A stretch of 64,000 nucleotides of DNA from Chinchilla lanigera. Its lineage: Eukaryota; Chordata; Mammalia; Rodentia; Chinchillidae. The DNA lies in the NCBI RefSeq assembly GCF_000276665.1, contig NW_004955417.1:23380900-23444899 (forward strand). The letters are read 5' to 3'. Both the position numbers and the translations under genes were made by a program. The notes below the pieces were generated by a model that saw nothing but the letters and a program-made list of their open reading frames with translations, made no database searches and was not told where the DNA came from. Below, piece after piece: positions 21,939 through 31,879 of the stretch. Each line of letters begins with the position of its first letter. The stretch's first letter is position 1.

Positions 21939-23044
21939 AGGCGGGAAACAAAGATTCAGCGCCCCCGTCATGAAATCAGTGGAGGAGCATCTGACTGGGT
22001 CCTTCTGCCATTCCACCCCCNNNNNNNNNNNNNNNNNNNNNNNNNNNNNNNNNNNNNNNNNNNNNNNNNNNNNNNNNNNNNNNNNNNNNNNNNNNNNNNN
22101 NNNNNNNNNNNNNNNNNNNNCACCCTCAGTGAGTCTAAGGAGTTTGATCACAGACAGACGCAAAACATCCGGGTGTTCACGCCCATAGGCGCTCAGCTGA
22201 AATCTAGCGGAACACTTCCTGCTTGCCATGGATGGTCTACCTTTGCATATCTCTGTGTGTTTTATTTTCTACTCTTTTCCTTTATTAACTTTTTCTGTTT
22301 TTATCTCCTTTTCTTTTTTCTTTTTCTGTTGTTTCTCCTTTTGGTGTTCTTTCATTACACAGAGATGTAGAGTGTTTATGTGGAATAGACTAGTGATTTA
22401 TTAGTGCTTTCTTTTGCAAAGTACCTTTCATGGTCATATTAGAGTAATCCTCACCATAAATGGTGTATGGAGAACCCAAACACAAACTTCCTAACAGTTC
22501 TTAATCAGTTCCTACCTCCTGCAGCTGCCCCCAGCTTCATACTTTCCTTCCTCTTCTTCCCACCCCTGCAGACAGCTTCTCAAACCTCCTTCACCTCTCA
22601 TCCACCTAAGTCCTATCTCTTTCCTTATTTTCATTTGTTATCTCTCTTTCCTTCTTCCCTGATTTCTGAACTGTTTCCTTCCTGACTTCTTCCTTCATCT
22701 TCTGCGTTCTAGACTACTTGTCATCAGCACCAATCCATTGTCTTCCAGGGTTATTGAAAAGGAGACAAAGTGTGAAATTGTCCGGACAAGTTTTAAATTG
22801 TAGGATGATATATGGCTGGTTCTGCAGATGCTGGTATAAATGGATAACTGTTTTCTCCTTGCAAGATAACGACCAGACTTGGACTTTTACATTTTGTAGG
22901 GTGAAGGGAAGTATAATATCAAAACATAACCAAACCCAAGGACACATCATGGGTAGATGGACTCTGGTGAAAGGGATCTCCACAGTAGTGGCGGTTTTTC
23001 CACTCTAACTGATCTTCAACCTGAAGCACAAAAAGAACACAAAC
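21939..23044 (+). promoter_or_regulatory. L1 5' UTR (fossil internal promoter region)
   Basis: A GC-richer start (GGCGGGAAACAAAG, CAGCGCCCCCGTC and, after the gap, ACATCCGGGTGTTCACGCCC) contrasts with the AT-rich flanks, followed by a long pyrimidine-rich stretch (22530-22700). Position just upstream of ORF1 and at the edge of L1 homology supports a 5' UTR. Lineage-specific L1 5' UTRs differ, so the family cannot be named from memory. Confidence 0.5.
22021..22120. other. Assembly gap (100 N)
   Basis: Exactly 100 N, the usual placeholder for a gap of unknown size. The flanks are GC-rich (CCATTCCACCCCC on the left, CACCCTCAGTGAG on the right), so part of the L1 5' UTR is missing and its true length is unknown. 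Confidence 1.
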
Positions 23045-24150
23045 ATGGAAAAGCAAGGCAATATGATGCTGCTAAAAACACTTAACTCCTGCAAAGTGGA
23101 TCTCACTAGCACTGAAGTAGAGGAAATTACAAAGAACTCAAAAACTAAATGGTTGACATATTAGAAGAGATCAAAGAGGAAACATAAAGAAATTTATAAG
23201 ATATCCAGCAAACTTAGAGAGGATTTAAATAAGCAGATAAAGGGTTTAATCAGTAAAATGCTCATTGAGCTTAAAGACACAAGCCATAAGCTGATTGAAT
23301 TAAATAGAAAATAAAAGATATAGATTGCCATTTCATTGTTTCTGTTGTTCTGTCTGTTTACTGCTGCACTGCTTTGTGAACTATTTTAAAAATTATGAAA
23401 AGAAACAGAAACCTATGATATGAAAAATTCAATAGAAAGTGTGAGGAGCAGATTTGACCAATATGAGGACAGTGTCAGAACACAGAAACAAGGTTGATGA
23501 AGCAGATCACGTACTCAGTGATACCCTAAAAACAAGGTACTCTAGGAGCTGAATCCAAAGATGCTAGGTAGGTAAAAATAAAACCAACCACAGAATTTTA
23601 AGAGTGAAGGAAAAATTAGACAATCCCTCAAAAGGCATAAAAATTTTATTTACCAAAAGCATAACAGAAACTTTCAAATCTGAGGAATTAATCAATATTC
23701 AAGTACAGGAGGCATAGAGAACTCCAAACAGCCATGATCATAAAAGAACCACTTCACAACATATCATAATCAAAGTTCCAGAAATTGAAGACAAAGAGAG
23801 AATGTTAAAACATGTTAGAGAGAAATAGCAAGTAACCCCTAAAGGCTAGCCTATGAGAATATCGTGGATAGTGCAACAAAATTGGTAAAATTTCAGGAGA
23901 GCTTGGAACAAAGTTTTTAAGATAAAAAAAAAAACAAAAAACAACCTGGCAACCTAAACTTCTACATCTCACAAAATTTGCTTTCAGCATTGACAAAGAA
24001 ATAAAGACTTTTCATGACAAGGAAATCCTAAAGAAATACATGACCACTAAACTAGCACTGCAGAAATTATTTAAGGGAATCCTAGACAGAGACATATGTC
24101 AATAACACCAAAGCACAAAAAGGAAAGTGTATGTTGAACTAGGAGAGTAG
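23045..24150 (+). pseudogene. L1 ORF1 relic (RNA-binding chaperone)
   Basis: ATG at 23045 begins MEKQGNMMLLKTL. The next part has a coiled-coil-like composition (LREDLNKQIKGLISKMLIE near 23212-23268). The C-terminal part aligns with L1 ORF1p: HIIIKVPEIEDKERMLKHVR (23761-23820), then a QVTPKG block. An intact ORF1p is an RNA-binding trimer needed for retrotransposition. This copy has several stops, including one within the RNA-binding region at 23827, so it is dead. Confidence 0.8.
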
Positions 24151-24281
24151 TTAAACAAAGGGAAAAAATAAAGGAATCAGCACTGGAAAACCAATGCAAT
24201 GATAGAATTCAGCAAATACCTTATAATAATAACTCTCAAGGTAAACAGTCTTCACTCCCCATTCAAAAAACACAGGCTAGG

Positions 24282-24665
24282 TTTATTGAAAGGAATAGTC
24301 AATGCTTAAAATTTTCTCTTTTCTTGACCAATTTTGCACACTTGTATCTTGTAATCAGAACAACTGATCTGAAAAATACAATATGCAGTATAAGACCCAT
24401 TGCTGAATTCCTACCATCTTGTATGATGAAGTTCTGCATCATCTCCAATGTTCTTCTTTTATTGTCTTTGATTGTGTGACCAGTTTACATTCTCATGTCT
24501 GCTGGACTGAGCAACTTCGTTGAAGATAACAGTATGTAATGTAGCAACCACTGTTAATTCTTATCATGTTGTTTTGAGGTCATGTATCGTTTTTCTTGTT
24601 TTTGTGTTGTTTTGATTTTGTTTTCACTGTTGATGTTTTGTTAGTTTTTTTATCTTTAAAATAAA
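24282..24665 (+). mobile_element. L1 3'-UTR fragment inserted in the host L1 ORF2
   Basis: Interrupts the ORF2 endonuclease reading. Host sequence AAAAACACAGGCTA before it is echoed by AAAAAAGACACAAGCTA after it, a likely target duplication. The insert contains two copies of a ~150-bp 3'-UTR unit (GTAATCAGAACAAC at 24351 and GGACTGAGCAAC near 24502) and ends in a T/A-rich terminus. It matches the antisense copies at 44225 and 48001. Confidence 0.75.
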
Positions 24666-25496
24666 AAAGACACAAGCTAACATTTGGATGTAAAGACAAA
24701 ATCCAACCATATGTTGCTTTCAAAATACAAGCCGCATTCAAATGGAAGGTGAAAGTGAAAGTATAGAAAATGATACTCCATGCAACCAGAGCCCAAAAGC
24801 AAGCAGGAGTAGCTATTTCATATTCAGATACAGCAGACTGCAATCCAAAGCTGATCAAAAGAGACAAAGATGGCCACTATATACTGGTAAAGGGAATAAC
24901 TGAACAGGAAGAGATAATAGTTGTAAATATATGTGCATCAAAAGTTGGCAGAGTAAAAACTACTAGGGATAAAAGTAAAGACTTTTAAGAACTACTAGGC
25001 ATAAAAGGACAGATAGACAGCAACACAATCATAGCAAGGAACTTCAGAATACCTCTGTTGCAAGTAGATAATCAATAAGACCAAAAAACCAACAGAGATA
25101 TAGCACTGTTAAATCACACCATTGAACCAATGGATTCAACAGATATCTATAGCGTTTTGTCCAAGTTTTCTTAGCAGCACATGAAACTTTTTCCAAAAGC
25201 AATCATACCTTAGGCTATAAGAATGTTGAAATAAACACAAAAGAACTGAAATGATCCCTTGAGGATTATAGGGAAATGGAACCAGAAATCAATAGGAAAA
25301 GAAACTGTGGAAACACAGGGAGATGAAATAATACATTGTTGAGTAAACCATGGGTAACGGAAGAAATCAGGGAAGAAATTCAAAAGTTCCATGAATCAAA
25401 TGGCAATGGAAGCACAAAGGAATTAAAACCTATGGAACACAATGAAAGTTCTAAGAGGGGAGTTCATAGCTCTGAATGAACACAGTACAATCATGT

Positions 25497-25905
25497 CATT
25501 CTGTCTTTGTTATTTTTCTTGTTGCTGAGACAAAAAAACAGACATCCAAAAGTTAAAGGCGGAAATGTGTATTTACCTTGCAGTTTGTAGAACTTTAAGT
25601 TCATAATTGGCTGGCTGCAAGGCAAGGTAGCATGCCAGAAAGCACTGCAGATAAGGAACAGTTCATGGAAGGCAGAGGGTAGCAAAGCAGCAAGGGAAAA
25701 CTACAGTTCTTCCTGTCCCTTATATTTATCAAGGCTACGTAGGGTGGGTAGCACTCACACCCTTAATTCTAGTGTCCTTGATCCTTGCATTGGACCATGA
25801 ATCAATTCCACCGTCACACACTCTAGATCCAGCCACCTCTGAAAGAAGCCTCACCTTTTAGTGCATGAGGCATGAGGGGGACATCCAGACCCAACCCAAA
25901 ACAGA
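25497..25905 (-). mobile_element. Antisense MaLR LTR inside L1 ORF2
   Basis: Starts TGTCTTTGTTATTTTTCTTG, then GTTAAAGGCGGAAATGTGTATTTACC, TTCATAATTGGCTGGCTGC, CTAGATCCAGCCACCTCTG and GAGGGGGACATCCAGACCC. L1 ORF2 sequence continues on both sides. It belongs to the same LTR group as 43067, 58380 and 63063. The insertion post-dates the L1. Confidence 0.75.
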
Positions 25906-27447
25906 CAGCAAATAAATATCCTACTGATACATCTCAAGGTCCTAGAAAAGCAGGAGATATCCAAATCTGAAACTAATAGAAGAAAAGAAGTGATAAAGAA
26001 CAAAGTTGAATGAATAAGATTGAGAGTGAAAACAATATAAGGAATCAATAATTCAAAAAGCTGTTTTGTTGAAAAGATGAGCAAGATTGATGACACTGAG
26101 CAAACTTACCAAAGGAATGAAAATAAAAGACCCATATCAGTGGAAATAGAAATGAAAAAGGTGACATCATGACAGATGCTGACAAAGTCCAGAGCATTAT
26201 AAGAAATGATTTCAAAAACTGATATTCTAATAAGCTAGAGAATTTAGAAGAAATAGACAAATTCATAGACGTATGTGAATTACAAAAAGTGAACCAAGAA
26301 GATGTAAAAACACTGAACAGATCAATAATAGAGAATGCAATAGTGGCAGTAATAAAAATCCTACCAATTAAGAAAAGCCTAAGACCTAGGAAGTCACTAT
26401 GGAATACTACCAGAACTTCCGGGAAGGTCTAACACCAATATCCCTCAAACTCTTCCATGAAATTTTAAAAAAGGAGCACTGCCAAACTTATTCCTGAAAC
26501 CTAGCATTACTTTCATACCAAAACCATTCCAATACAGAAGCAAAAGAAAAACTGTAAGCCAATTCCTTAATGAACATAAATGCAAAAATCCTCAGCAAGA
26601 TATTGTTGATATAGCGTGGAAAATTATCAAAAAGATGATACATCATGACCAAGTTAACTTGATTCCAAGGATGTCAGGATGATTTGACATAAATAAATCC
26701 ATAAACATAATACATCACATAAACAGGAAAAAGGACAAAATCACATGATCATTTCAATTGATGCAGAAAAGGCCTTTGAAAACATCCAACATTTATGTAT
26801 GTCAAAAACTTGACAAAGATAGGTATACAAGGACCTTACCTCAAAATGGTAAAAGCCATTAGTAACAAACCCATTGCTGACATCATAAGAAAGGGGGAAA
26901 ACTGAAAGCATTTCCTCTAAAAGCAGGAATAAGACAAGGGTGCCCACTTTCACCATTTCAGTCCGATACAGTACCCAAAATTTAAGCTAGAACAGTTAGG
27001 CAAGAGAATGCCATAAAATGGATATGTATAGCAAAAAAGAAGTCAAACTACTGCTATTCATATATAACTGATACTTTATATAAAAGACCCAAAAAAGTCC
27101 ACCAGAAGACAATTAGAACTGCTAAACAGATTCAGCAAAGTAGCAGGATACAAAATCAATACACAAAATCAATAGCATTCCTGTATACTAAAAAATAAAT
27201 CCACCAGGACAGAAAGCAGGAAAACAATCCCATTCACAGTAATTTCAGAAAATGAAATAAAGTACTTAAGAATTAACCTAAAAATGGTAGTAAAGCCCTC
27301 TGTAATGAAAATTATAGTACTCTGAAAAAAGATATTGAAGAGAACACTAGAAAATGGAAACATATCTCTTCTTGGATAAGCAAAAACAATATTATCAAGA
27401 ATGCCATATTATGAAAAAGATGCACAGATTTAATGCAATTATCATCA

Positions 27448-27600
27448 AAATACCAACAGTACTACCAAGCTGTACGACCAAAATGCCAACCAGTACAACC
27501 ATTCTTCATACCATACCAGTCATACCAACAGTACCAACTAGTGTACTAATATTATCAAAACACCAACAGTAGTACCATTCTTTACAGTACTACCAAAAAA
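27448..27600. repeat. Degenerate ACCA-rich minisatellite in L1 ORF2
   Basis: A run of variations on ATACCAACAGTACTACC with TACCA/ACCAA cores and no perfect period. It replaces the expected L1 ORF2 sequence between ATGCAATTATCATCAAAATACC and TATATGAAACC. It looks like local expansion of a short ORF2 motif by slippage. Confidence 0.75.
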
Positions 27601-29079
27601 CAGTCTTTAAATTTATATGAAACCAAAAGACATCCACAATAGCCAAAGCAATCACAAGCAACAAAAGCAAAGCAGTAAACACCATTATTCCAAATTTCAA
27701 GTTATATTATACGTGAGCTGCGATAAAAAGAGTGTGGTTGCAGAACAAAAACAGACATGAGCATTGATGAAATGAAATTGAGGATGCAGAAACAACTCCA
27801 GGCACCTTCAACCATCTGACCTTTGACAAATATGCCAGAAAACACATATTTAGAAAATTATAACTTCTTTAAGAAACAGGAGTGCGAAAACAGGTATCCA
27901 CATGCAGAATTATGAATGTGGACCTGTATCTCTCAACTTGCACCAAAATAAATTCAGAATGGATCAAAGATCTAGATATAAAAGCAGAAACAATGAATCT
28001 GCTGGAAGATAAAATAAATAAAACTCTTGCATGGGCGAGGATTTTATGAGCAGAATTCCCAATTGCACAAGAATTAACCCCATCAGTCATCTAATATGGT
28101 TTTATCAAATTTAAAAACTTTAGCACAGCAAAGAAAACAACAAAGTGAAGGGAAAAGCTGTGGAATAGAAAAAAAAAATCTTCCAGCTGCTTCTTGGACA
28201 GAGGACTAGTATCTATAATATATAAAGAATTCAAAAAAATTAGAAACTCTAGGTTAAAGACCCAGTCAAGAAATTAGCAATTGAAATAAATAGACCCTTC
28301 TCAGAAGAACAAATACAAATTACAATAGGTGTAAGAAAAAAATTTAACATATTTGGCTATTAGAGATGTGCAAATAAAAACACCATTGAGATTCCATTTT
28401 AGACAAGAAAGAATTGCTATCTGAACAAACAACAAATGTGGGAGGAAAGGAACTTTCTACATTGTTCATCAGAATGTACAGTAGTACAACCCCTATAGAC
28501 ATCTGTACGGAGATACCTCAGGAAAACTAAAAATATGTAGAATTTCCATTTGATCCTACTATTCCTCTCCTGAGTATTTTTCCTGAAAATGTTAAAGGCA
28601 CCATATTGCAGTGATAATTGCATAGTCACGTTTATAGCAACACAACTCATAATAGTTAAGTCTTAAAAATGGCCAATAGGTCCATCAACAGATGAACGAA
28701 GAAAATGGATATACACACAGTGAAGCACTGTTCAGTCATTTAAAAGGATAAATTCAAGACATTTTTTAAAAAATGGGTGCACTGTGAGTCCATAATGGTA
28801 AGTGAAATAAACCAGATACAGGAAGTTCAGTATTGCCTGGCTTCTATTTTATGCAAAATCCAAAATATCAATAATTTAAAGGCCAAAATAAAAGATAGAT
28901 AATAGGAAACAGGTAGGTAGACTTTATGGAAATGTAAAGGGATCTAGGAATGGGGGAATGGGAGGGCAGAAAGGGAAGGGGAATTAAAAATGATTAAGGT
29001 GAGATGTTATATGTATGACTTCCCCAAGATGAATGCAATTATTTTGGTTTGCAATCATATCAATAAGACAACTAAACAA

Positions 29080-29475
29080 TCTTCAAAAAAACCAAATGCA
29101 AATAAGGAGAAAAACGTGGTGTGTTTAACTTTTAAAAAATTATTACAATAAAGGACACATTGTCTTAATACTCCTCCAAACAACCCTCTCAGTGCAAGTA
29201 GACTTATCCTATCATGCTTGCCTCTTTCTGAAGCAGTTCTGGAAGTCTTGTTTTGTGTCTTTAGATGGGCTGCCATAACTGCTTTAATGTCCTGAACCTA
29301 TTCAAAATGTTTACCTTTTGTGATTAGTTTTAGTTCAGAGAAGTGACAGATCTGGTGACTAAGGTGGATGAAGACACATTATAATGTTTTCACAACCCTG
29401 CCTTAACATTGGATGGCACACAGTAGCAGCATTCATTGAATCTTTTATCACAACTAGTGAAGATCCTCATGAAGA
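29080..29475 (-). mobile_element. Fossil Tc1/mariner transposase, C-terminal part
   Basis: On the minus strand the frames read SPDLSLL, then GKHFE, VQDIKAVMAAHLKT and KQDFQNCF, which lie in the order of the mariner C-terminal region (SPDLAPSDFFLF...GKHFESIEDI...ALKTIPKEDFQNCFQKW). The catalytic region upstream is not visible, and frames shift between the blocks. An intact mariner transposase would cut and paste its element at TA. This copy cannot. Confidence 0.6.
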
Positions 29476-30019
29476 AAAAGATGGTCCATTCCACAGCTGA
29501 TGGCATTTGGGTTGTTTCTAAGACTTAACTATGACAAGTTGTGCTGCTATAAACATGGGTGCACAAATATCATTGTGATATGATGTTTTAAATTCTTCTA
29601 GGATAATACCCAGAAGGGGAATAGCTGGGTCAAATAGGACCTCCAATCCTAGTTTTTTTGTTTTATTTTTTAAGAATCTCCATACTTATTTCCACAGTGG
29701 TTGCACCAATCTACACTCCCAGCAACAGTGGAAAAGCATTTCCTTTCCCCCACAACCCCTCCAGCATTTGTTATTGGTTGATTTCTTGGTGATAGTTACT
29801 CTTTCTGGGGTGAAATGGAATCTCAGTATTGTTTTAATTTGCATCTATAGAACGACCAATGAAGTTGAATTTTTTCATGTATGTATTTGTATGTCTTCAT
29901 CTGAGAAATGTGTATTCACTTCAGATGCCTATTTTTTGATTGGATCTTTGAATTTGAAGCATCTGAATTTTTTCAGTTCTTTATATATTGTAGATAGAAG
30001 TCCCTCATCTGAGGGACAG

Positions 30020-30325
30020 TTAGCTAAAAAAATTTTCCCACTCCGTAGGTTTTCTTTTCACTCTGTTGGTAATTTCTTTAGATGTGCAGAAACTTTTTAA
30101 TAAGATCAGATCCCAATTGTTGATTCTTTGAAGTATTTCCTGTGCAGTTGGGTTTTTATTCATGAAGTCTCTGCCTACACCTATGTATTCAAGATTTCTA
30201 ACTACTTTCTCTTCCAGTAGATTGAGTGTTTCTGTTTTAATTTTTGGATCTTTGATCCATTTTGAGTTTAGCTTAGTGCATAGTGATAGACATGGGTCTA
30301 CAAAGATGTGGTATTTTTTATGCAA
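30020..30325 (-). pseudogene. Open remnant of L1 ORF2 C-terminus
   Basis: About 100 codons free of stops, reading LNSKWIKDPKIKTETLNLLE, then INNWDLILLKSFCTSKEI and RKPTEWENFF. This corresponds to the ORF2p C-terminal region (INSKWIKDLNI...INKWDLIKIKSFCTAKE...EWE). It is uninterrupted here but is only a piece of the protein, and the ATG at its start lies across the inversion junction, so it is not a gene. Confidence 0.85.
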
Positions 30326-30576
30326 TGGAGTACAACTTAGCTACAAAGAAGGACAAACTCGAGGCTGTCATGGGTAAATAGATGCATTTAGAAACCATAC
30401 TTAAAAGTAAAATAAATCAGAGTTACATGTGTAAACATCATATTTTCTCCCTAGTGTGAGAAACTGAAAGAGTAAACAAGATCCAAAATGTACAGTAGAT
30501 ATTATGAAAGGGAAAGAAACTGCTCGAAAGGAAAGAACTGGGATAGGGGAAAGGAGAAAAGAAGGAAAGGAAAAGA

Positions 30577-30586
<10 letters not shown>

Positions 30587-30618
<32 letters not shown>

Positions 30619-30621
30619 ACA
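30587..30621. repeat. (AC)n microsatellite in L1 3' UTR
   Basis: About 17 AC units with one TC interruption, flanked by short ATAT tracts. It occupies the same position in the L1 3' UTR as the (TG)n at 10772 on the opposite strand. Confidence 0.95.
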
Positions 30622-31034
30622 GAATATATATATACCACACAAGATAACTAAGATAATTATACTATTAATTTCTACTAGTTCATTGAAAAGAACAGTTTAT
30701 GCTTATATTGTTTGATCAATTTTGCATACTATATCTTGTAATCTGAGCAACTCATTCAAAGATAACAATATGCAATATATTAAACATTGTTAATTTCTGA
30801 CTGTCTTGTTTTGAAATTCTGTATCATTATTTGTTATTGTTTTTCTCTCTTTAAAACAACAGACTTCCGGAGCTGTCTCAGAAATGGCAAGAATGATGAG
30901 ATAACCATATTTGAAGTGAGGGGAAGCATTTTGACAGAGATTAATGACATTGTGTCTTTTAAAGAAATACATTTTTAATTTAATAGTGGACCTTATCTTT
31001 TTTATCACCCCTTGCATACCATCTGGTGAGTCAG

Positions 31035-31434
31035 GTAATCAGCTTTCTATTTCAATGGCACAATACCTGAAAAAATGAGCTTAAAAGGGCAACATGTATT
31101 GCGGTTCACAGTTTCAGAGGGTCTGGTCCATGTTCATCTGGTTCCACTGCTTTCAGACTTGTGATGAGGAAGAAAATCCTGGTGAGGAGCATATGAAAGT
31201 GTGAAAGTACTTGGACCATGGCAGCCAGGAAGCAAAAAGAGTTCACATTTATAACAAAGGCCCGCTCCTGAAACCTACTAAGCTAAGAATCCATACATGG
31301 ATTAATCACTTGATCACATTGGATCTCCTGATGACCTCATCACTTCCCTAAGGTCCCATCTATCAACACTGCTGCATTGAGAACCAAGCCCTCTACACGT
31401 GAGCTTTTAGGGGACATTTCTGATCCAAATCACC
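31035..31434 (-). mobile_element. Antisense MaLR LTR
   Basis: Plus strand order: GTAATCAGCTTTCTATTTC, ACAATACCTGAAAAAATGAG, TTGCGGTTCACAGTTTCAGAG, ATGAGGAAGAAAATCCTGGTG, GATCACATTGGATCTCCTGATG and TTTTAGGGGACATTTCTGATC. This is the antisense MaLR pattern of old, diverged type. The internal part is unlike the younger copies. Confidence 0.65.
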
Positions 31435-31439
31435 CCAGT

Positions 31440-31875
31440 GGCATTTGTGACTGTGAGGGTATAAGCCAGAGGTAAGTGTGAGATGCATGTGTAGAGACAA
31501 GGGACTTTGGAGCCACAACCCAGACCTTCTGGAATACATGATGAATTTTAAGGATAGCCTACAAGACAACAGTTCAAGTAGGCTCAAACCTTACTGACTT
31601 GAGGAATGTATACTCTGGCCCTTTTCCTCCCCACACTCCCATTAATTATTTAGGATAGCTCTAAGGTCAGTCACATAGCAGACCATGCTGTTCTTCCCCT
31701 GTCCTCTACATGAATTCCTGCGGAGACTTCCTTCTTTTGTCCTTTATCCTTGCTTCCTTGTTCTATCAATAAAAAGCCACAGAAGCTTCAGTTTGGGGCT
31801 GTGTGAGACTCTCTCACACAGAGGAGTGTCAGTAAAATAGTCCCTCTGGGCATCTTGGGGCTGAAACTGGACATC
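31440..31875. other. Unassigned, possible LTR-like end
   Basis: Contains TCTATCAATAAAAAGCCAC followed by GGGCTGTGTGAGACTCTCTC, reminiscent of a retroviral R-U5 with an AATAAA signal. No matching second LTR, primer-binding site or internal gene is seen, so this remains a weak suggestion. Confidence 0.25.
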
Positions 31876-31879
31876 AACT

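Larger units (their letters stand above)
24200..28700 (+). pseudogene. L1 ORF2 relic (endonuclease and reverse transcriptase)
   Basis: Recognised pieces in order are the N-terminus IITLKVNSLHSPFKKHRL (24226-24279); the endonuclease part QAGVAISYSD, then IKRDKDGHYILVKGITEQEE (24800-24915); LRGEFIALNEH (25453-25485); RT motif IISIDAEKAFENIQH (26748-26792); RT motif KAGIRQGCPLSPF (26920-26958); and the C-terminal region around 27940-28030. The catalytic FADD is replaced by a FIYN-like sequence near 27056. Stops and frameshifts are frequent and two insertions split the frame, so it is non-functional. Confidence 0.88.
21939..29065 (+). mobile_element. Near full-length but inactive LINE-1, interrupted
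   Basis: The order is a 5' UTR (about 21939-23044), ORF1 (23045 to about 24150), ORF2 (about 24200-28700) and a 3' UTR with a G-rich polypurine tract (28940-28981). Both ORFs carry many stops and frameshifts. Two later insertions lie in ORF2: an L1 3' fragment at 24282-24665 and a MaLR LTR at 25497-25905. The 5' UTR contains the 100-bp assembly gap. With the two insertions removed, roughly 6.3 kb remain, near the usual L1 length. Confidence 0.85.
29484..30855 (+). mobile_element. Large twin-primed L1 3' end
   Basis: 29484-30300 is antisense L1 ORF2; at about 30301 the sequence switches to sense L1 (AAGATGTGGTATTTTTTATGC, AATGGAGTACAACTTAG) and runs through the 3' UTR to about 30855. The two segments are adjacent in an intact L1, as expected from twin priming. 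The 3' UTR includes (AC)n and a polypurine tract. I did not find a convincing target duplication. Confidence 0.82.

Noticed and set aside
21819..22370. Open frames spanning the run of N
   Set aside because: They exist only because the gap supplies no stop codons. The flanks belong to antisense L1 and an L1 5' UTR.
25165..25190. U6-like 'AGCAGCACAT' motif
   Set aside because: Only a short coincidental match inside L1 ORF2; no U6 body follows.
27448..27600. CRISPR-like array
   Set aside because: Repeats are degenerate with no constant spacer length, the genome is mammalian, and the tract lies within L1 ORF2.
31740..31860. Retroviral LTR end with AATAAA
   Set aside because: A single signal-like motif without a paired LTR, primer-binding site or internal gene is not enough to call an element.
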